Assembly: GCF_963576675.1 (NCBI RefSeq)
Contig: NC_088916.1
Span: forward strand, 9,253,001 to 9,317,000
Direction of reading: 5' to 3'
Length of the DNA: 64,000 nucleotides
DNA from: Euphorbia lathyris
Lineage: Eukaryota; Streptophyta; Magnoliopsida; Malpighiales; Euphorbiaceae
Position numbers and translations under genes: made by a program. The notes under the pieces were generated by a model, which was not told the DNA's origin, did not search any database, and worked only from the letters and a program-made list of their open reading frames with translations. Within the stretch, counting starts at the first letter, position 1, and the number at the start of each line of letters is the position of its first letter. Positions 52,130-64,000 of this stretch are shown in pieces.

Positions 52130-53096
52130 AAATATGGAAGCTGAGATATCTCCGTTGTTGATGGATGCGGTTGTGATTAGGGTACTGCAACTCTTGATTG
52201 GTAAATCAACATCTCTGGATAGTCATGAACTCATACAAAATTATTTTAGCAATAAAGTAACCTCCAGCAGCTGCTTCTGGGTAAACCTTCCTACTTTTGT
52301 TTCTTGTATTTTATGTTTTAACCGGAGTTCTGAAGATCTATTGTGAATGACAAATTTTTAAATTTTAGCTTCTTGATAGTTTGAGTGATTTTGAATATCT
52401 CAGTTCCAATTTAAAAAAAAAACACATTTTTTCTGATTTTGAATTAGAAGATTATATATATGTGTTTAAGTTGCAGTCCTTACTGGAAGTTCAATTTTGA
52501 TTCACAAATCAGCATCTCTGTAAATCTACTGATAGTAATGTGCTTGTACAAAATTATCTTTCACAATTAATAACCTGCAAATACTAGGTAAATTTTTGTA
52601 CTTTTGTTTTCTTGTATTTTATGTTTTAATGAGAATTCTAAAGATCTATTTTGAATGACAAAAATTTTAAGTGTTAGTGTGTCTATAGTTTATATGAGTT
52701 TGAACATCTGAGTTCCAATTTAAAAAAAAAAGGTCATTTTAAGTTTTAGTTTCCCTTTCTAATGTGTTTAATTTGATTTCTCTTTGTGAATGTGGAACTT
52801 ACAGGAAGAGTAGACTTGAGGGAGAGAGCAGAAGCAAACTTAGGCTTTGTTAGGATTCGGCCACAAACATTGTTCTAACATTTGTTAACACATGCTGCTG
52901 AAGAAAAAGCCGAGGCGGGTAACCTCGAGAAAATATTTTGCTTGATATCTTCTTTCAAAAAAGAAACCAAGCAAGGTTAGGTACTATGTTGATGCTGCTG
53001 CTGATGTACTGTCATTGCTTCAAAGCTTGGTAACTCCTTCATGTTCGAAATTGAGCTGCAACACAGAAGAGCAACTGTCTTTCGTCATTGGCCTTT
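52130..53096 (+). pseudogene. third paralog of the unidentified gene (see 5302-5616)
   Basis: A plus-strand exon-like piece at 52180-52270 reads KSTSLDSHELIQNYFSNKVT, similar to STDSNEPMQNYLHDSKQ at 58.1 kb. A shorter repeat of it lies at 52510-52580. At 52810-52980 a frame reads RERAEANLGFVRIRPQTLF, stop, and EEKAEAGNLEKIFCLISSFK. The last exon (52975-53096) reads RYYVDAAADVLSLLQSLVTP, CSKLSCNTEEQLS and ends FVIGL and TAA. Gene order therefore matches the decayed segments at 0.9-5.6 kb and 56.5-58.2 kb. Function unknown; copies of at least three ages are present. Confidence 0.5.
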
Positions 53097-53099
53097 AAG

Positions 53100-55060
53100 A
53101 AGTGATAAAATGTTGCCTTTTGGTTGCATAAATTCGTGGTAAAAAAAGTAAATAGTCCGAGTACAAGAAGAATGTTGTTTATCAATTATGATTGGTAGTG
53201 TTGATACCTATATGACTGAAACAAGAACTGGTTTTTCAATTTCTAATTCCAAATGATCATTGCCTATTTATTGTATGCCTCTTTTCTTCTCTGGGATTTT
53301 GTATTGTGAAAATTATAAACAGTTGGACGCAAAAATATTTCAGAATGTTGGACCAAAGTAGTTTCTGGTTAAGAAACCTGCTTGAAGCATAGGAATGAAG
53401 CACCATTAGCTTAATTTGGTAATTGACATATTTTGGAAAGATGATCATATACGACTAGAGCAAGATAGATTCGGGCGTCGCGCGAACGAGCGTGTGGTAT
53501 ATTTGCTAAAAACCACTTAACACAATTTAGAGGTTTCTAAAGCCCAATTCTATACATACACACTCAAAGGTTTGTAAGTTTCTTATGTGGGATTGTAAAA
53601 GTGCTATTGAGAGTAAAGTGCCTAAAGACAAATATACCCCACACTTCAAAGCCATTTTATTCAACACCAAAGCCATTTTTCTAACAACCAGTTATGTTCA
53701 ATTTCGAAGTTCCAATTCCAAATAATAATTCTATTTTGGAAATATTATCTGCCCGAGCTGATTCCTCAATTTTTAATGTAGTGTTTCTATTTTGGAAATA
53801 TTATCTGCTGAGCTGATTCCTCAATTCTTAATGAACGTCACAAGAAGGGCAATACAATGGCCAAGATAATATGTTTAACAAGAATAGCAATAATTATTTA
53901 TCTACATTATGCTGATTTAAATACTAAGAATGAAACTACACTCAGTAAATTTATTCAAGATGAACCTCAAAATATCTAAATGTGAAGTGGTAGTTGCAAT
54001 CAGCATGCTGCTTTTTATTTATAACATTAAGGTCCAAGTGTACGTACCAACACTCACCATCGGGATGAACAATACGTTTGGAACTACTAGCCAAATCTCC
54101 CATAAAGTCCTCTAAAGCCTATGGAGTTTCATTTTGGATATATGAGAGAATGATAGCGCAGAATCTCATTTCCATTTATCAGCAATGGCAGTACATGAGC
54201 TTTATTTAATCATCGAGAATACCACAATTTTATCAAGAAAAAACAATATTTCCATTTATATGAATGAAGCAGAGTGTTAAACATCCCATATTGCTATATG
54301 ACTCCTTAAATATGGGAGGCAATTCTCACCATTTGAGATACCTTTTGGGTGAGTTAGACCTTTGTTTACTGTTAGGACTCCCACGATCACACATTGCTAA
54401 ATTAGGAAGCTATATGGCTCCTTAATACTCAGCCTTTGAGGTATCTTTTGTGGTGAGTTAGACATTTGTTTACACAGACTCCAAAAGAAAGAAGAAGAAA
54501 CTGAATGGTGACAGTTAATTGAATTGAAGTACAGAATTTGCCATTAGCCTAAGGTCATAAGTAATTCAAAGATTTATTTGCCTCGGCTTCTTTGATGCTC
54601 ATTCTTCATTCACATACCTCGCATGCTTTGCATCCACCTCTGCAAAAGCTTCCTTGATTTAGAATGCTGACTCTCCGGTATTGGAATTTATCTTCCATAT
54701 CCATATCATCTCCAACAACACTAATCATGTTCATTAATTATCTATTATTTTATTATTGAAGTTATTAAGTATGTTTATATTTATTAATAGTGAGACTAGA
54801 GATTGGGAGCTTCTCCAAGTTTAGAGATTAAGAGCTCCTCTAAATGATTTTTAACTTACCTCCTCAAATTTTAATTTAAGAATCTAACTAAGAGACAGTT
54901 GGAGATGTTCTTAAGATTTATCTTTTAAATTTTTTATTAATTAAAATGTTAATATTTTTTTCAGCAACGAAAATACTGTTGTAAAATATGATGGAACGAA
55001 ATTTAAGGCAACAACTTATTTTAAAGCAAAAAATGTTATTTTAATGTAACATCTAGTTAT
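53100..55060. other. intergenic with small repeats, no gene
   Basis: A ~65-bp near-tandem duplication (TCTATTTTGGAAATATTATC ... GAGCTGATTCCTCAATT) lies at 53722-53840. Two related blocks at 54270-54365 and 54390-54475 (CATTGCTA...ATGGCTCCTTAA, GGTATCTTTTGTGGTGAGTT) form a diverged repeat. No coding signature. Confidence 0.5.
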
Positions 55061-55061
55061 T

Positions 55062-55450
55062 GGCCCTGTTTGGTAAAGAGCGTTTTGGGATAAAAAGAGC
55101 GGTTTTGACCAACTTTTGAGGTTTGACCACTGAAACCGCTGATTGGAGTGTTTGGTGGAGAGAGGTTTGAGAGAGTTTTGGGATGAAAACACTAATTTAG
55201 AAAAAGCTCTTAAAAGGAGCTTTTTCAATTAGCGTTTTGGAATATTAAAATTAATGGACTTCTTTAACCCTAATAGATAGACTCCCTCTTCTCCTGCGCC
55301 AAAATTAATGCCCTTATTCGTCTTTTTGCACAAACCACTATTATCAATCAGCTAATTTTTACCAAACATGTCTACACAAACAGCTAGTCAAATCAGCTAA
55401 TGTAATCAGCTAACAGCTAATGTAATCAGCTAATTGCCAAACAGGACCAT
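55062..55450. mobile_element. hAT-like MITE (~390 bp)
   Basis: Begins TTGGCCCTGTTTGGTAAAG and ends with the inverted TTGCCAAACAGGACCA, a common type of plant hAT/MITE end. Inside, CAGCTAATGTAATCAGCTAA is repeated near the right end. The target duplication could not be read. Non-coding. Confidence 0.6.
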
Positions 55451-56105
55451 TGCTTTTTTGATCCAAACGTAGTCCAAATTGTTTGAGTGGGATGCATAAA
55501 GAGCCTCTAATGAATAAGTAAGGATGTTATGGGTTTATAATGTTTAAAGTAACCAAGTTTTGGCCCTGACTGGGACAATAAATAATTTAATACGACCCTT
55601 CATTTGTTGGGGTACTCAGCAAATGAAGATGGGTTACGGACAGAGGCAAAACCACCCCTATAAAGGGTGATTATCAATAGCCCAAAATCCACCAATTCAG
55701 ACAAACTAAAACCAGTGATGTTAATAGTTGCAAATTACAAATGAGTTCCTTAATGTTATATTATGTAGTAGAAAATTATGTTTGATAAAAGAACAACCAT
55801 AATAAATAAAAAATTAGTCATATTCCAATGTATTTGGCAATAATTCTTTTGAATTAACAAAAAGATTAGAGGCTGGTGTCAGGTTTATCCCAATAATTTG
55901 AGCCTTGAAAGACGTGAATAAAAAATATTCATATGATCAAATTCATGATTTCAACTAAAAACTATTCTAGCACAATAATAGGGATGGAAGTTTTCATCTT
56001 CTGTTGGTTTAAATTCCCATCTAGGACAACAGTGCTTCTCAGTAACTTCAGGCCACTGGCTTCTCAATTTGCATTCTGATCATAGTCACACATTAACATA
56101 AATAA
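55450..56105. other. intergenic, no gene seen
   Basis: AT-rich, no coding signal. The segmental duplication (second copy) starts at about 56107. Confidence 0.5.
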
Positions 56106-56496
56106 TATGACAATCCTATCCGTTTCTATTCCAATGTGACCAAATGACTACTAGCAACATTGTAATAAACAAATTTCCTCCTTACAGAAACAAACATCTA
56201 GAGAAGCATATAATTCACAAGACTGTTCCGATGTTCATAATTTTCACAACACAAAAGCAATGAACATTTGGAATTGGAAATTGAACATAACTGGGTGAAA
56301 GCTTGTGCATATGATGACTATAACATATTCATTTTCTTTACAAAATAAAATGTCTTTCATCATCTTTCTAAGTTAACAAAATAAACATCATAATTGATAA
56401 ACATCGTCATTCTTCTATCTGGACAGTTTACTTTCTTTACCCTCTATTTATGTTGACTAAAAGGCAACCGTTTATACCTTTTTAAAGGTTAATGTC

Positions 56497-56811
56497 TTAA
56501 GACACTTGCTCTTTTGTGTTGCACCTCAGTTTCGAACTTGACCGAGTTGCCAAACTTTGAAGCAATGGCAGTACATCAGCAGTATCATCTAGATAGTACC
56601 TAGTCTTGCTTGGTTTTTGTCCAACACTGCATACAAAGATCTCAGGAGCTGAAGAATATAACAAACTCGAAGTTGTTTTCGATAAGCTTTTCAGCATGTC
56701 TTCATCGGATATGTCATTTTTAATGCACATCACAAAATCTGGGGATGTTTCATCAGTGATCATTGCAGAAAGTATTTTCTCACCAACAAGCCCTTTAGTG
56801 ACTCCTTGCAT
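56497..56811 (-). pseudogene. last-exon fragment of the unidentified gene, copy B
   Basis: Same length as 5302-5616 and open throughout: SAMITDETSPDFVMCIKN, EDMLKSLSK, EIFVCSVGQKPSKTRYYLDD, ending NTKEQVS and a stop. About ten residues differ from copy A, and the frame is undisturbed in both. The upstream exons form the same inverted pair as in copy A. Confidence 0.55.
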
Positions 56812-56949
56812 GTTAATTGGTTAAATAAGACTCAAGGACGGATAGACAAAAGAAAACCCTGTACACAACTGATATCATACTGTGGCTTCTGCTGCAAATG
56901 TAGTTCCACAGCCAACAATAATCGGATGAGTACACAGACTGTATAATAT

Positions 56950-57580
56950 ATTTTGATTTGGCAGAAGAAAGTCGATTATATGAATTTGCCTTCAAAAAGT
57001 TCCGATTGTTCAGCTATGATGAATTTACAAGGAGTCTATAGCAATTAGAGCGGAAAATTCTGAATCCAAGCAACAGTTATGGGTACTCGAAGACCACTTT
57101 GGATTGAAAAACTTATGGAACAAAATTTCATGTTTTGATTTTATTTCCCCTCTCCTCCCTGTCTTCTTCAGCTTTACATTGAATGGAGAAACTTCGGTTC
57201 AGACAGGGAATGATCAACTTGGCAAATACGACACAAAAGATGGTAGCCTCAAGGTTCGTTCAGGTTACAACAACAGGCTTCAAGCTACCATCTTTTGTGT
57301 CGTATTTGCCAAGTTGATCATTCTCTGTCTGAACCAAAGTTTCTCCATTCGACGTAAAGCTCAAGAAGACAGGGAGGAGAGGGGAAATAAAATCAAAACA
57401 TGAAATTGTGTTCCATAAGCTTTTCAACCCACAGTGGTCTTTGAGTACCCATAACTCTTTCTGAGGTTCAGAGTTTTCACCTGTAATTGCTATAGACTCA
57501 TTGTAATTCATCACAGCTGAACAATCCAAACTTTTTGAAGTCAAATTTATATAATCCAGCCTTTCTTCTGCCAAATCAAA
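56950..57580. repeat. inverted duplication of a gene exon, copy B
   Basis: Left arm 56955-57255 (plus) and right arm 57285-57575 (minus). The right arm has a longer open frame than in copy A: DYINLTSKSLDCSAVMNYNE, SIAITGENSEPQKELWVLKD, then SPLLPVFLSFTSNGETLVQT and LGKYDTKDGSLK. Because the right arm lacks the stop seen in the left arm, it is the better guide to the original exon. Confidence 0.65.
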
Positions 57581-57795
57581 ATATATATTATACTATCGGT
57601 GAACTAATCTTCTTCTTCGTACCAAATTTGGAGTAGTCAACAATCTGTGACTTCTGTCACTCCACTCGTGATTCTAAATAGATATAGTAGAATATATCTA
57701 CATACCCTTGATAAGAGAACATGTGCACCCGCATACTTATTGTCCCAACAAAAAAGGCCGGGTTGATCATCATTTCCAATTGATTTCAACATATT

Positions 57796-57798
57796 ATA
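57796..57798. other. empty target site of the CACTA insertion
   Basis: CATATTATAGTAATAC here contains a single ATA, where the paralogous site carries ATA on both sides of the 7.08-kb element (6677-6679 and 13759-13761). Confidence 0.9.
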
Positions 57799-57799
57799 G

Positions 57800-59863
57800 T
57801 AATACATTTTATTTGTAGCTCTAAATAGCCACGCCACACCCCATAGCCCGTCATCCTGCAATATCAATCAAACCAGTCACATTTTTAAACATGGTTAACG
57901 ATTTTTCACAGTTTCAAGCTGCATAAAATTGAAAAATAAAATTTAACTACCAACCTCTGAGCATTGACTGGCTGTGCAAATAACTCCGGTATAAAAGAAA
58001 TATCAAGATCATAAGTGAAATAAACTTCTTTTCTTCCTATTCTAAGCATATTGTAAACAAGAAAAAAAAACGTAAGCAATTACCTCCAATATCTGTTTGT
58101 TTGGAATCATGAAGATAATTTTGCATGGGTTCATTACTATCAGTTGATGACCCCTTGTTTCTCACCAGAAGCAGGGGTGGGTCATCGCGGCAGAGAAGAC
58201 CCGCCACTCTCTTTGTTTTTGTAGGTGTATTTGTATTTGTATATGCAGCAATCTTAGATCGTACACAATTCAAGTCATGACATAGTTAAATAACATTTCA
58301 AATTTTCGATAACGTATGACTAAAATTAATCTTGTTTGAAAAAATTAGGGTTAAATTTTCACAACTTATATTAGGACTAAATATGCACTCCACCGAAAAT
58401 GTTAGAGTCAAATACGATTCTTATCCCATTTATTAATTACACTAAGTGCAGTTACTATAAAACCTTTAGAATCAATTTCACCTATTTAGTGTCCTTAAGA
58501 AAAGCCCTCGTGATTTTTTATGAAACTATTATTAAAATAATATTTTAACAATTTTTTAATTAAAAAAGATTTTTAAGTCTTTAACTCCTATCACAAATTT
58601 ATTAATCGGATGAAGACCAAAATTAACTTTAACGTTTCAGGCGAAATGCAAATTTAGTCATAATGTATGAAATACTGTATAAATTAAATCCTAACGTTTC
58701 TAAGCAAGATCTATTTTAGCCACACATTATCAAAAATTTGAAAAAAATGGTTTAGTTGTTATTTAAGTGTCACATTGGACTTTACAAACAAGTTTATCAA
58801 TAAATTGAAGCAGTTTCTTATATTTTTTTGTTGGCTTTTTATAAGTATATTAATAACGTAGTAAATATTTTAGATAATTTGATTAAAAAAATTGTGATTA
58901 ACTATATATAACAGATTTAGTTTTTAGCATTTTAACAGAAATTTTATAACTTTTTAAGTAATACATTAAATATCTTAGATATAATTGATATTTGAAAGTT
59001 CTGAACTGACAATTAAACACCGGTCAAACCAGTTTTTTCATATGTTACAAGGCTAAATCTAAACTTCCCTTAAAATGTTGGGGTTAAATTTAATCTTTAT
59101 CTCTTTATTAATTAGAACATGAAAGTTTGGTAAAGCAAAAAATTTAGAATAAAAAAATTGATAAAAAATTGTTCACCATCGGAAAGAAACTTAAGTAAAA
59201 AATTATTATAAAATGAATTGGTAAAAAAAGTATTAGAGATAAAAGTAGTCTCGGCCATAAATGTTATATTATGTGAAAATATGAAAAATCTAAATTATTA
59301 CTTTTATATTAAAAAAATTATGATTATTTCATTTATAAATTCATTTAAGTATAAATTTTTATGTGCATATAACTTGAGAATATTATCTATCTAATATATA
59401 TACTTAGAGAAAAATAATAAGTCAAATAACAACATATTTCCTGATTAATTAATACAAAATAGATTAAAATTTTGAACTAATAGTACACTAGTAAATATGG
59501 AATTATCTTACAATGAATTTGAATTATTCCTTAAGAATATTATCTAATCGTAATATCAAATGGACACATATAGTATTTATATTTCTACCGTTTTCAATTC
59601 TTCGCATTTTTTCTTGCTTTAATCAATGTTTTCTTGCTTTAATCAAAATGGCAATGTTTCACCGTTTCTGAAATATAAGTTTGTTGATTCTTTCTTTACC
59701 TATAAATATCGCTTCGTTCTAAGATTAATTTAAATTTATAAATTTGTTTGAGATGTTATTTAATCATAGTTGTAAACATCCCTCTTTTCCATTGCATCAA
59801 TTTGAAATATTTCATAAATTATAAAAAAAAAATCATAGACATTTATATTTAAAAGAAAGCCCA
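57800..59863. other. duplicated non-coding segment (second copy)
   Basis: Matches 13762-14165 and 14940-16720, but lacks most of 14165-14930 and the MITE. A decayed exon on the minus strand at 58100-58200 reads LVRNKGSSTDSNEPMQNYLH. No intact gene. Confidence 0.55.
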
Positions 59864-60053
59864 ATCGTGTTGCTGATCGCTTGGCGGCGGCGGGCCATGA
59901 AGGGACGTTAGGCGTTACTATCCTTCCTGTTTCCCCTAGTTTCATCTCTCATCTTCTCTTAGAAGATAGGATTGGGGTTAGCTTCCCTAGGCTAATTCCT
60001 GGGTAGTTTGTTGTTGTTCGTTTTTCTTTTCCTTTTCTACCAAAAAAAAAAAA
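59864..60053 (+). mobile_element. severely 5'-truncated LINE insertion (190 bp)
   Basis: AAAGAAAGCCCA flanks the insertion on both sides (59852-59863 and 60051-60062, overlapping the A-tail), and an A-tract of about 12 precedes the right copy. The insert starts in frame at the very end of a LINE ORF2: RVADRLAAAGHEG (RNase H end), then SHLLLEDRIG and FPRLIPG before TAG at 60004. The first copy reads AAAAGAAAACCCAAATTTC at this place (about 16720) without it. Confidence 0.85.
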
Positions 60054-60501
60054 GAAAGCCCAAATTTCAATTTTCATAATAGCACAATATATTTATGAAA
60101 AAAGAAAAAGAAAAGAAGCACTAAAAGATTAACTGTAAGTTTATAAGGCGTTTGGTTACTTATTTTTTAGTTGTTGTTTGCATCTCACTCCTCACCATGA
60201 GATATTGTACTATTTTGTTAGAAATAACATATTGTCCTCTCTAAAAAAATTGTCTTAATTAGCAGGCTTATTTACAAACCCTCTACATAAACCTGCTTTC
60301 AATTAGGTAGTTATGGGTGTTAGTTGTATGGTTTTTTTTATAAGAAATGGGAAGATACAATAACTTGAAACCTGACATCCCCACTAGATCGGCACCCCAG
60401 GTTCAAGCACTGTAAAACCCGAAAAACTTCAATAAATAAAAAATTATTATAATGTCAAACAAGAGGAGGAAAAAGAATCCAAAAAACAAAGAACAAAGAA
60501 A

Positions 60502-60926
60502 CTAACAAAATCTAAAATGACCAATATTACAAATATCATCAAACAGCATTGAATGACAAAAGGCTGGCGCGGAGTGCCACCAAGTGATGTCTAAGGAAGA
60601 AACACTGAAGCGAGCCAAGGCATCCACTACATGATTGTCTTCTCTATAGATGTGAGTAATTACAATCGTCATCTGTGAGCATTGGTTGAGGCATTTCATC
60701 CATTCTTCATGGACAGATCAAGAACCTGTATTGATCTCGATTTCAGTTTATTAACCACAAACATTGAGTCGAATTCAATCCATAAATGATGCCAATTTTT
60801 CTCCCAAGCCAGATCAACTGCACAAATTATTGCTTTTAGCTCTGCTATATAGGCAAAGGTTGACGGGATAGGAAATGCAAAACTCCTAGGGGATCCTTGG
60901 TTTGTGCAAAAAAATCCCACCAACAC
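60502..60926 (-). pseudogene. LINE RNase H-like domain, copy B
   Basis: Frames 60696-60926 (AELKAIICAVDLAWEKNWHH, LWIEFDSMFVV) and 60502-60699 (VITHIYREDNHVVDALARF). Relative to copy A, the Asp in ESDS is kept as EFDS, and VADALAR became VVDALAR. The same break separates the two frames. Confidence 0.75.
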
Positions 60927-60975
60927 CCGCTACCCCTGGAGCTCCAAACGTTGATCAATCGACATTAACTTTCAG

Positions 60976-61630
60976 TCAGCTTTGAGGCGGACTGATCCAC
61001 CGGACCTGGATGATGTTCGGAGTAGGAGGCGGTCGTTGCGGGATCTGTACCCAAGCTAGAATAATAGCATCATGTTGTGTATAGAAGCACCCCTTGATTG
61101 TTGAATACGGTTCACGAATAAGACATTGTAGCAGGCAAATGACATTTTGGGTTGAAGGGTTCTCTGAATTAAACAAGGCTTCATTTTTTGTTCGCCATAT
61201 GAGCCAGATACATGAGACGAAAGCCGAGCTCCAATGAGTAGTAACCTAGGATCCAAATCTCATATTACAAATGGTGTCGAAAAAGGAACCAAAGCTAGGG
61301 GAGACGGATATTGCTCAATCAAAAATCCTACCAATCTCCCGCCAAAAGGAGCCTACAAAGGAACAATGAATTAATAAGTGATCTATATTTTCTATACCTA
61401 CGTAGTAAAGCACACAATGGGTAGCCATATGAATCCCTTTCTGCTGAAGCAGCGACTAGGTTGGAATTCGACCATGTAGCACCCTCCACACGGTCATTGA
61501 TCTAGATGGAGGAATCTGAGGCCCCCAAATGAACTTTTGCCAGTCCACCGTCCTAGTGCTTGATGTTAGAGTCGAGTAAAATGATTTAACAACAAACTCG
61601 CCTCTCGTAGCGGGCTTCCAAATGCAATAA
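60976..61630 (-). pseudogene. LINE zinc-binding reverse transcriptase domain, copy B
   Basis: Homologous to 17846-18298, but split into short frames by stops and shifts (pieces at 60976-61176 and 61056-61256). It is more decayed than copy A, as expected for neutral drift after the segment was duplicated. Confidence 0.7.
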
Positions 61631-62120
61631 TCAGCAATGTTATGTGTATGGTTGCCTACATAAGCAATTGTTAGAGATCTTGTTTAACTTGCTTCTTCTC
61701 CTCCTAATATTATGTAAAACCAAATGAAAATATACAAAATGGAATTTCAGTCCAACTCATAGCTAGAAATGCAAACGAAGCTCAACTTAGTTACAGTGGT
61801 ATTAAGAGGGTTCCACCAGTAAGCTTGTTTGTTTGTTTGTAATGTATTATTTCTGCCATTAAGGTATCTTTGATCTTCTGTTTTGACATGAATATGTATG
61901 AATCTGGGGTGGCCAATGGCGGATCCACCAGACCCTACTAGGCTGGAGGTCCGACGTAAACGATCTTCAGGACAAATGGATCTAAGCCCAAAAGGTCCTC
62001 AAATACTGGAAGATTGGTCGAAGTACGTGTACGTGTGATTGTGACTTGAGAAGCAACCCAGACCCATGCAGCAAGTGTCTTGAAATGATAAAATATGGTA
62101 TCCCATAAACTTAAACTGAA

Positions 62121-64000
62121 ATTCACCGGTTTAAAAGAGATTTTGACCCAAAAGATCAATTCTGGAAGTTTAGTGACTTCAGAGTGGATAATTAGTGAGG
62201 AATATATAGTTATAGAAAACATGATTCCTCGACTAATAACTTTAAAATAATGTTGGATTTGGATGTTAGGACCTCTAAAAATGGCTTGTTTGGTAAGATT
62301 TGATGTAGAAACCTCATTTTTTCACTCAATTTCACTAAGTTTCACTCGAGTTTCACTAAGTTTCACTCAAGTTTCACTCAAGTTTCACTAAATTTTTTTC
62401 TCTTTCTCTCAAATAATAATTGAAAATGTAAAAAACTGCCTGAAAACTGTTGAGGGTTACCAATCGACGACCATAGTTCCCGATTGGGGAGTGGGTAGCT
62501 GATCGAAGACCTACATGGCAACGAGTATTTTAAAATCTCAGAAATTATAAATCTAAGAGAATTTCGATAAAAACAAAGTAAAACAAGCTAAATAACTCAA
62601 AAAAATAGGGTCCAGATCTTATCTTGTATCTCGCACATCGCGTCGTGTGAAGTCCACCTACATAAACTGTTAGCCAGAGTGTAACATAGACTTATCACTA
62701 GGGCTAGCAAAAGTTTGTGCTCACAGCTGCCTCTCGCCTCAGGCAATCGCCTGGGTCGCATTTCACAACTATGATATGCGCCAGATCTCATCAAAGCAAA
62801 GTGAAGCAAGAATACTTACAAAGTTTATCTTACAAAGAATCTCTTAAAGGCACTCAACTTGTTGAGTGTTTCACACTTTGGTGGATTGCTCACAAATTAG
62901 CCTTTCACTCCTATTTATAGGCTAAAACTGGACGGGCATGTGTGAATTGGGAATCTGGCCCCTAAGGAAGCAATAAATAGCAAGTTATCCTATCTGAGAC
63001 AATTAAAGCAGGTAATCCTATTTAATAACAAACAGGGATATGATTTATAAATATTTATCACTATTTTTTTTAGAAGAATCAGTATTTTTTTATTACTCCA
63101 CAATCATTAGAAAAAAAAAATAATATTAACTTTTCTAAATAATATGTTAAAATATTAATAACTAATAAATTAATTACAAATTTTTTGAAGTTTCTAAAAT
63201 ATTTACATTATTACTAATATTTTGTAATTATAACTATAAAAATTATATGGAAGTGTTTCATTTATCTACAAATTTTTGGAATCTTCGATATGAGAGTTAA
63301 ATAATTGTTAAATTACTTTATTCAAATTTTCTATAAGATAAAGATAAAATGGATCTTGCTTAGAAACGTTGAAGCTAAATACGGTCAAATATGAACATTA
63401 CTAAAAAAAAGTTACCTTATCCCTATAAAATATATCAATTTTGTTAGTTTTTCGGTGTTCTATAGAATTAAATTACTATATCTTAGTACAAAATAAGGGA
63501 AAAGTAAAAAAATGTGTGTAATTTGCAAACATGGGCTAGATGTTTACAAGCTATAAATAGAGACATGTGGTGCGTTATATTTATAAAATAAAGTATTTTA
63601 AATTACATTCTTAAATTCCAATTATGACCAACGCCATTTTTATCTTAAAAAACAAAAACTATTTTTATATATCTACAAAGGACAAGCTCCCAAAACACAA
63701 CTCCCTAACTCGAAATAATAAATCATATGGTAGATATTTTATATTTTTTTAACTTGACAATTTATGAACTAAATTGATCTTTAAATTCATTTTAAACAAC
63801 TGTAACTTGATTTGTGGATCTGTGTTTTGTCAATATATAATCATCAAAACTTAACAATATAATTTCAATTAATTTTATTTGTAAAAAAAATATACTACAA
63901 ATTTATATTTACAAACTTTTGAATTATAGATTTGTATTTGCAAGTTCTGCAAACCACGAGTATTTTTTTTTTTTGCTCTAAAAATATATAGTTAAAACTT
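62121..64000. repeat. third copy of the 2.1-kb unit (closest to unit 2)
   Basis: Starts ATTCACCGGTTTAAAAGAG and continues to the window end, matching 20868-22745 with very few changes, including the longer TTTCACT array and the 21880-21935 block that unit 1 lacks. Confidence 0.85.

Larger units (their letters stand above)
60334..61636 (-). mobile_element. 5'-truncated L1-type LINE insertion, copy B
   Basis: Paralog of 17004-18299. The target duplication has decayed by one base on each side (GTGTTAGTTGTATGGTT and ATGTTATGTGTATGGTT). It has the same zf-RVT and RNase H content, but with more frame breaks than copy A. Confidence 0.9.
56107..64000. repeat. large segmental duplication, second copy (matches 4880-22700)
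   Basis: Collinear with 4880-6679, 13759-18792 and 20868-22750 in the same orientation. It lacks the CACTA element (6680-13758), the MITE at 15136-15288 and tandem unit 1 (18793-20867), and has its own LINE insertion at 59864-60053. It runs off the window end. Similarity by eye is about 90% or more over most of the length. Confidence 0.9.

Overview
This window is nuclear DNA of a flowering plant, most likely a eudicot. It is AT-rich (roughly two-thirds A+T by eye), has plant-type introns, and is filled with plant transposon families: CACTA, Mutator-like, hAT, MITEs, Ty1/copia, Ty3/gypsy-like LTRs and L1-type LINEs. I find no complete, unbroken host gene. Coding signal is either transposon protein or fragments of host genes that were duplicated, broken or captured by transposons. 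All calls come from reading the sequence; no database search was run. || Layout. 1-6.7 kb: decayed gene fragments, one with a CDT1-like C-terminal motif, with a Mutator-like element (2237-2854) and a MITE inside another inverted-repeat element (3151-4146). 6680-13758: a 7.08-kb CACTA transposon with CACTACAAGAAA ends and a 3-bp target duplication. It carries captured pieces of a small conserved plant gene, valyl-tRNA synthetase and a B3-domain transcription factor, plus two MITEs. 13.8-23 kb: more of the decayed segment, a 5'-truncated LINE (17004-18299) and a 2.1-kb tandem duplication (18793-22995). 23.6-25.9 kb: a hAT element with 8-bp target duplication and a very short LTR retroelement. 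26.6-29.4 kb: a plant U-box (PUB) N-terminal pseudogene and a long-TIR element carrying a WRN-type 3'-5' exonuclease gene copy. 30.3-33.1 kb: three related miRNA-precursor-like hairpins. 33.1-35.5 kb: a Mutator-like element containing a hAT element. 36.8-41.7 kb: a possibly organelle-derived block inside a 2247-bp tandem duplication. 41.2-48.9 kb: a Ty1/copia element whose LTR/PBS/gag start is followed by two near-identical 2.7-kb repeats containing an inverted Ty3/gypsy-like LTR, then a gag-protease-integrase frame with three stop codons. 49-50.2 kb: an LTR-like piece and a LINE fragment. 51.4-53.1 kb: tandem repeats and a third paralog of the decayed gene. 56.1-64 kb: a second copy of the 4.9-23 kb segment. 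|| How it fits together. The 56.1-64 kb copy lacks the CACTA element and the 15.1-kb MITE but shares the LINE. It therefore acts as an empty-site control and gives a relative order of events: LINE first, then segmental duplication, then CACTA and MITE insertion in one copy and a small LINE insertion (59864-60053) in the other. The strongest biology here is transposon capture and reshuffling of host exons (CACTA and a long-TIR family), template-switch-like rearrangement at retroelement primer-binding sites, and two kinds of inverted repeat (MIR-like hairpins and a palindromic gene fragment) that could feed small-RNA pathways.
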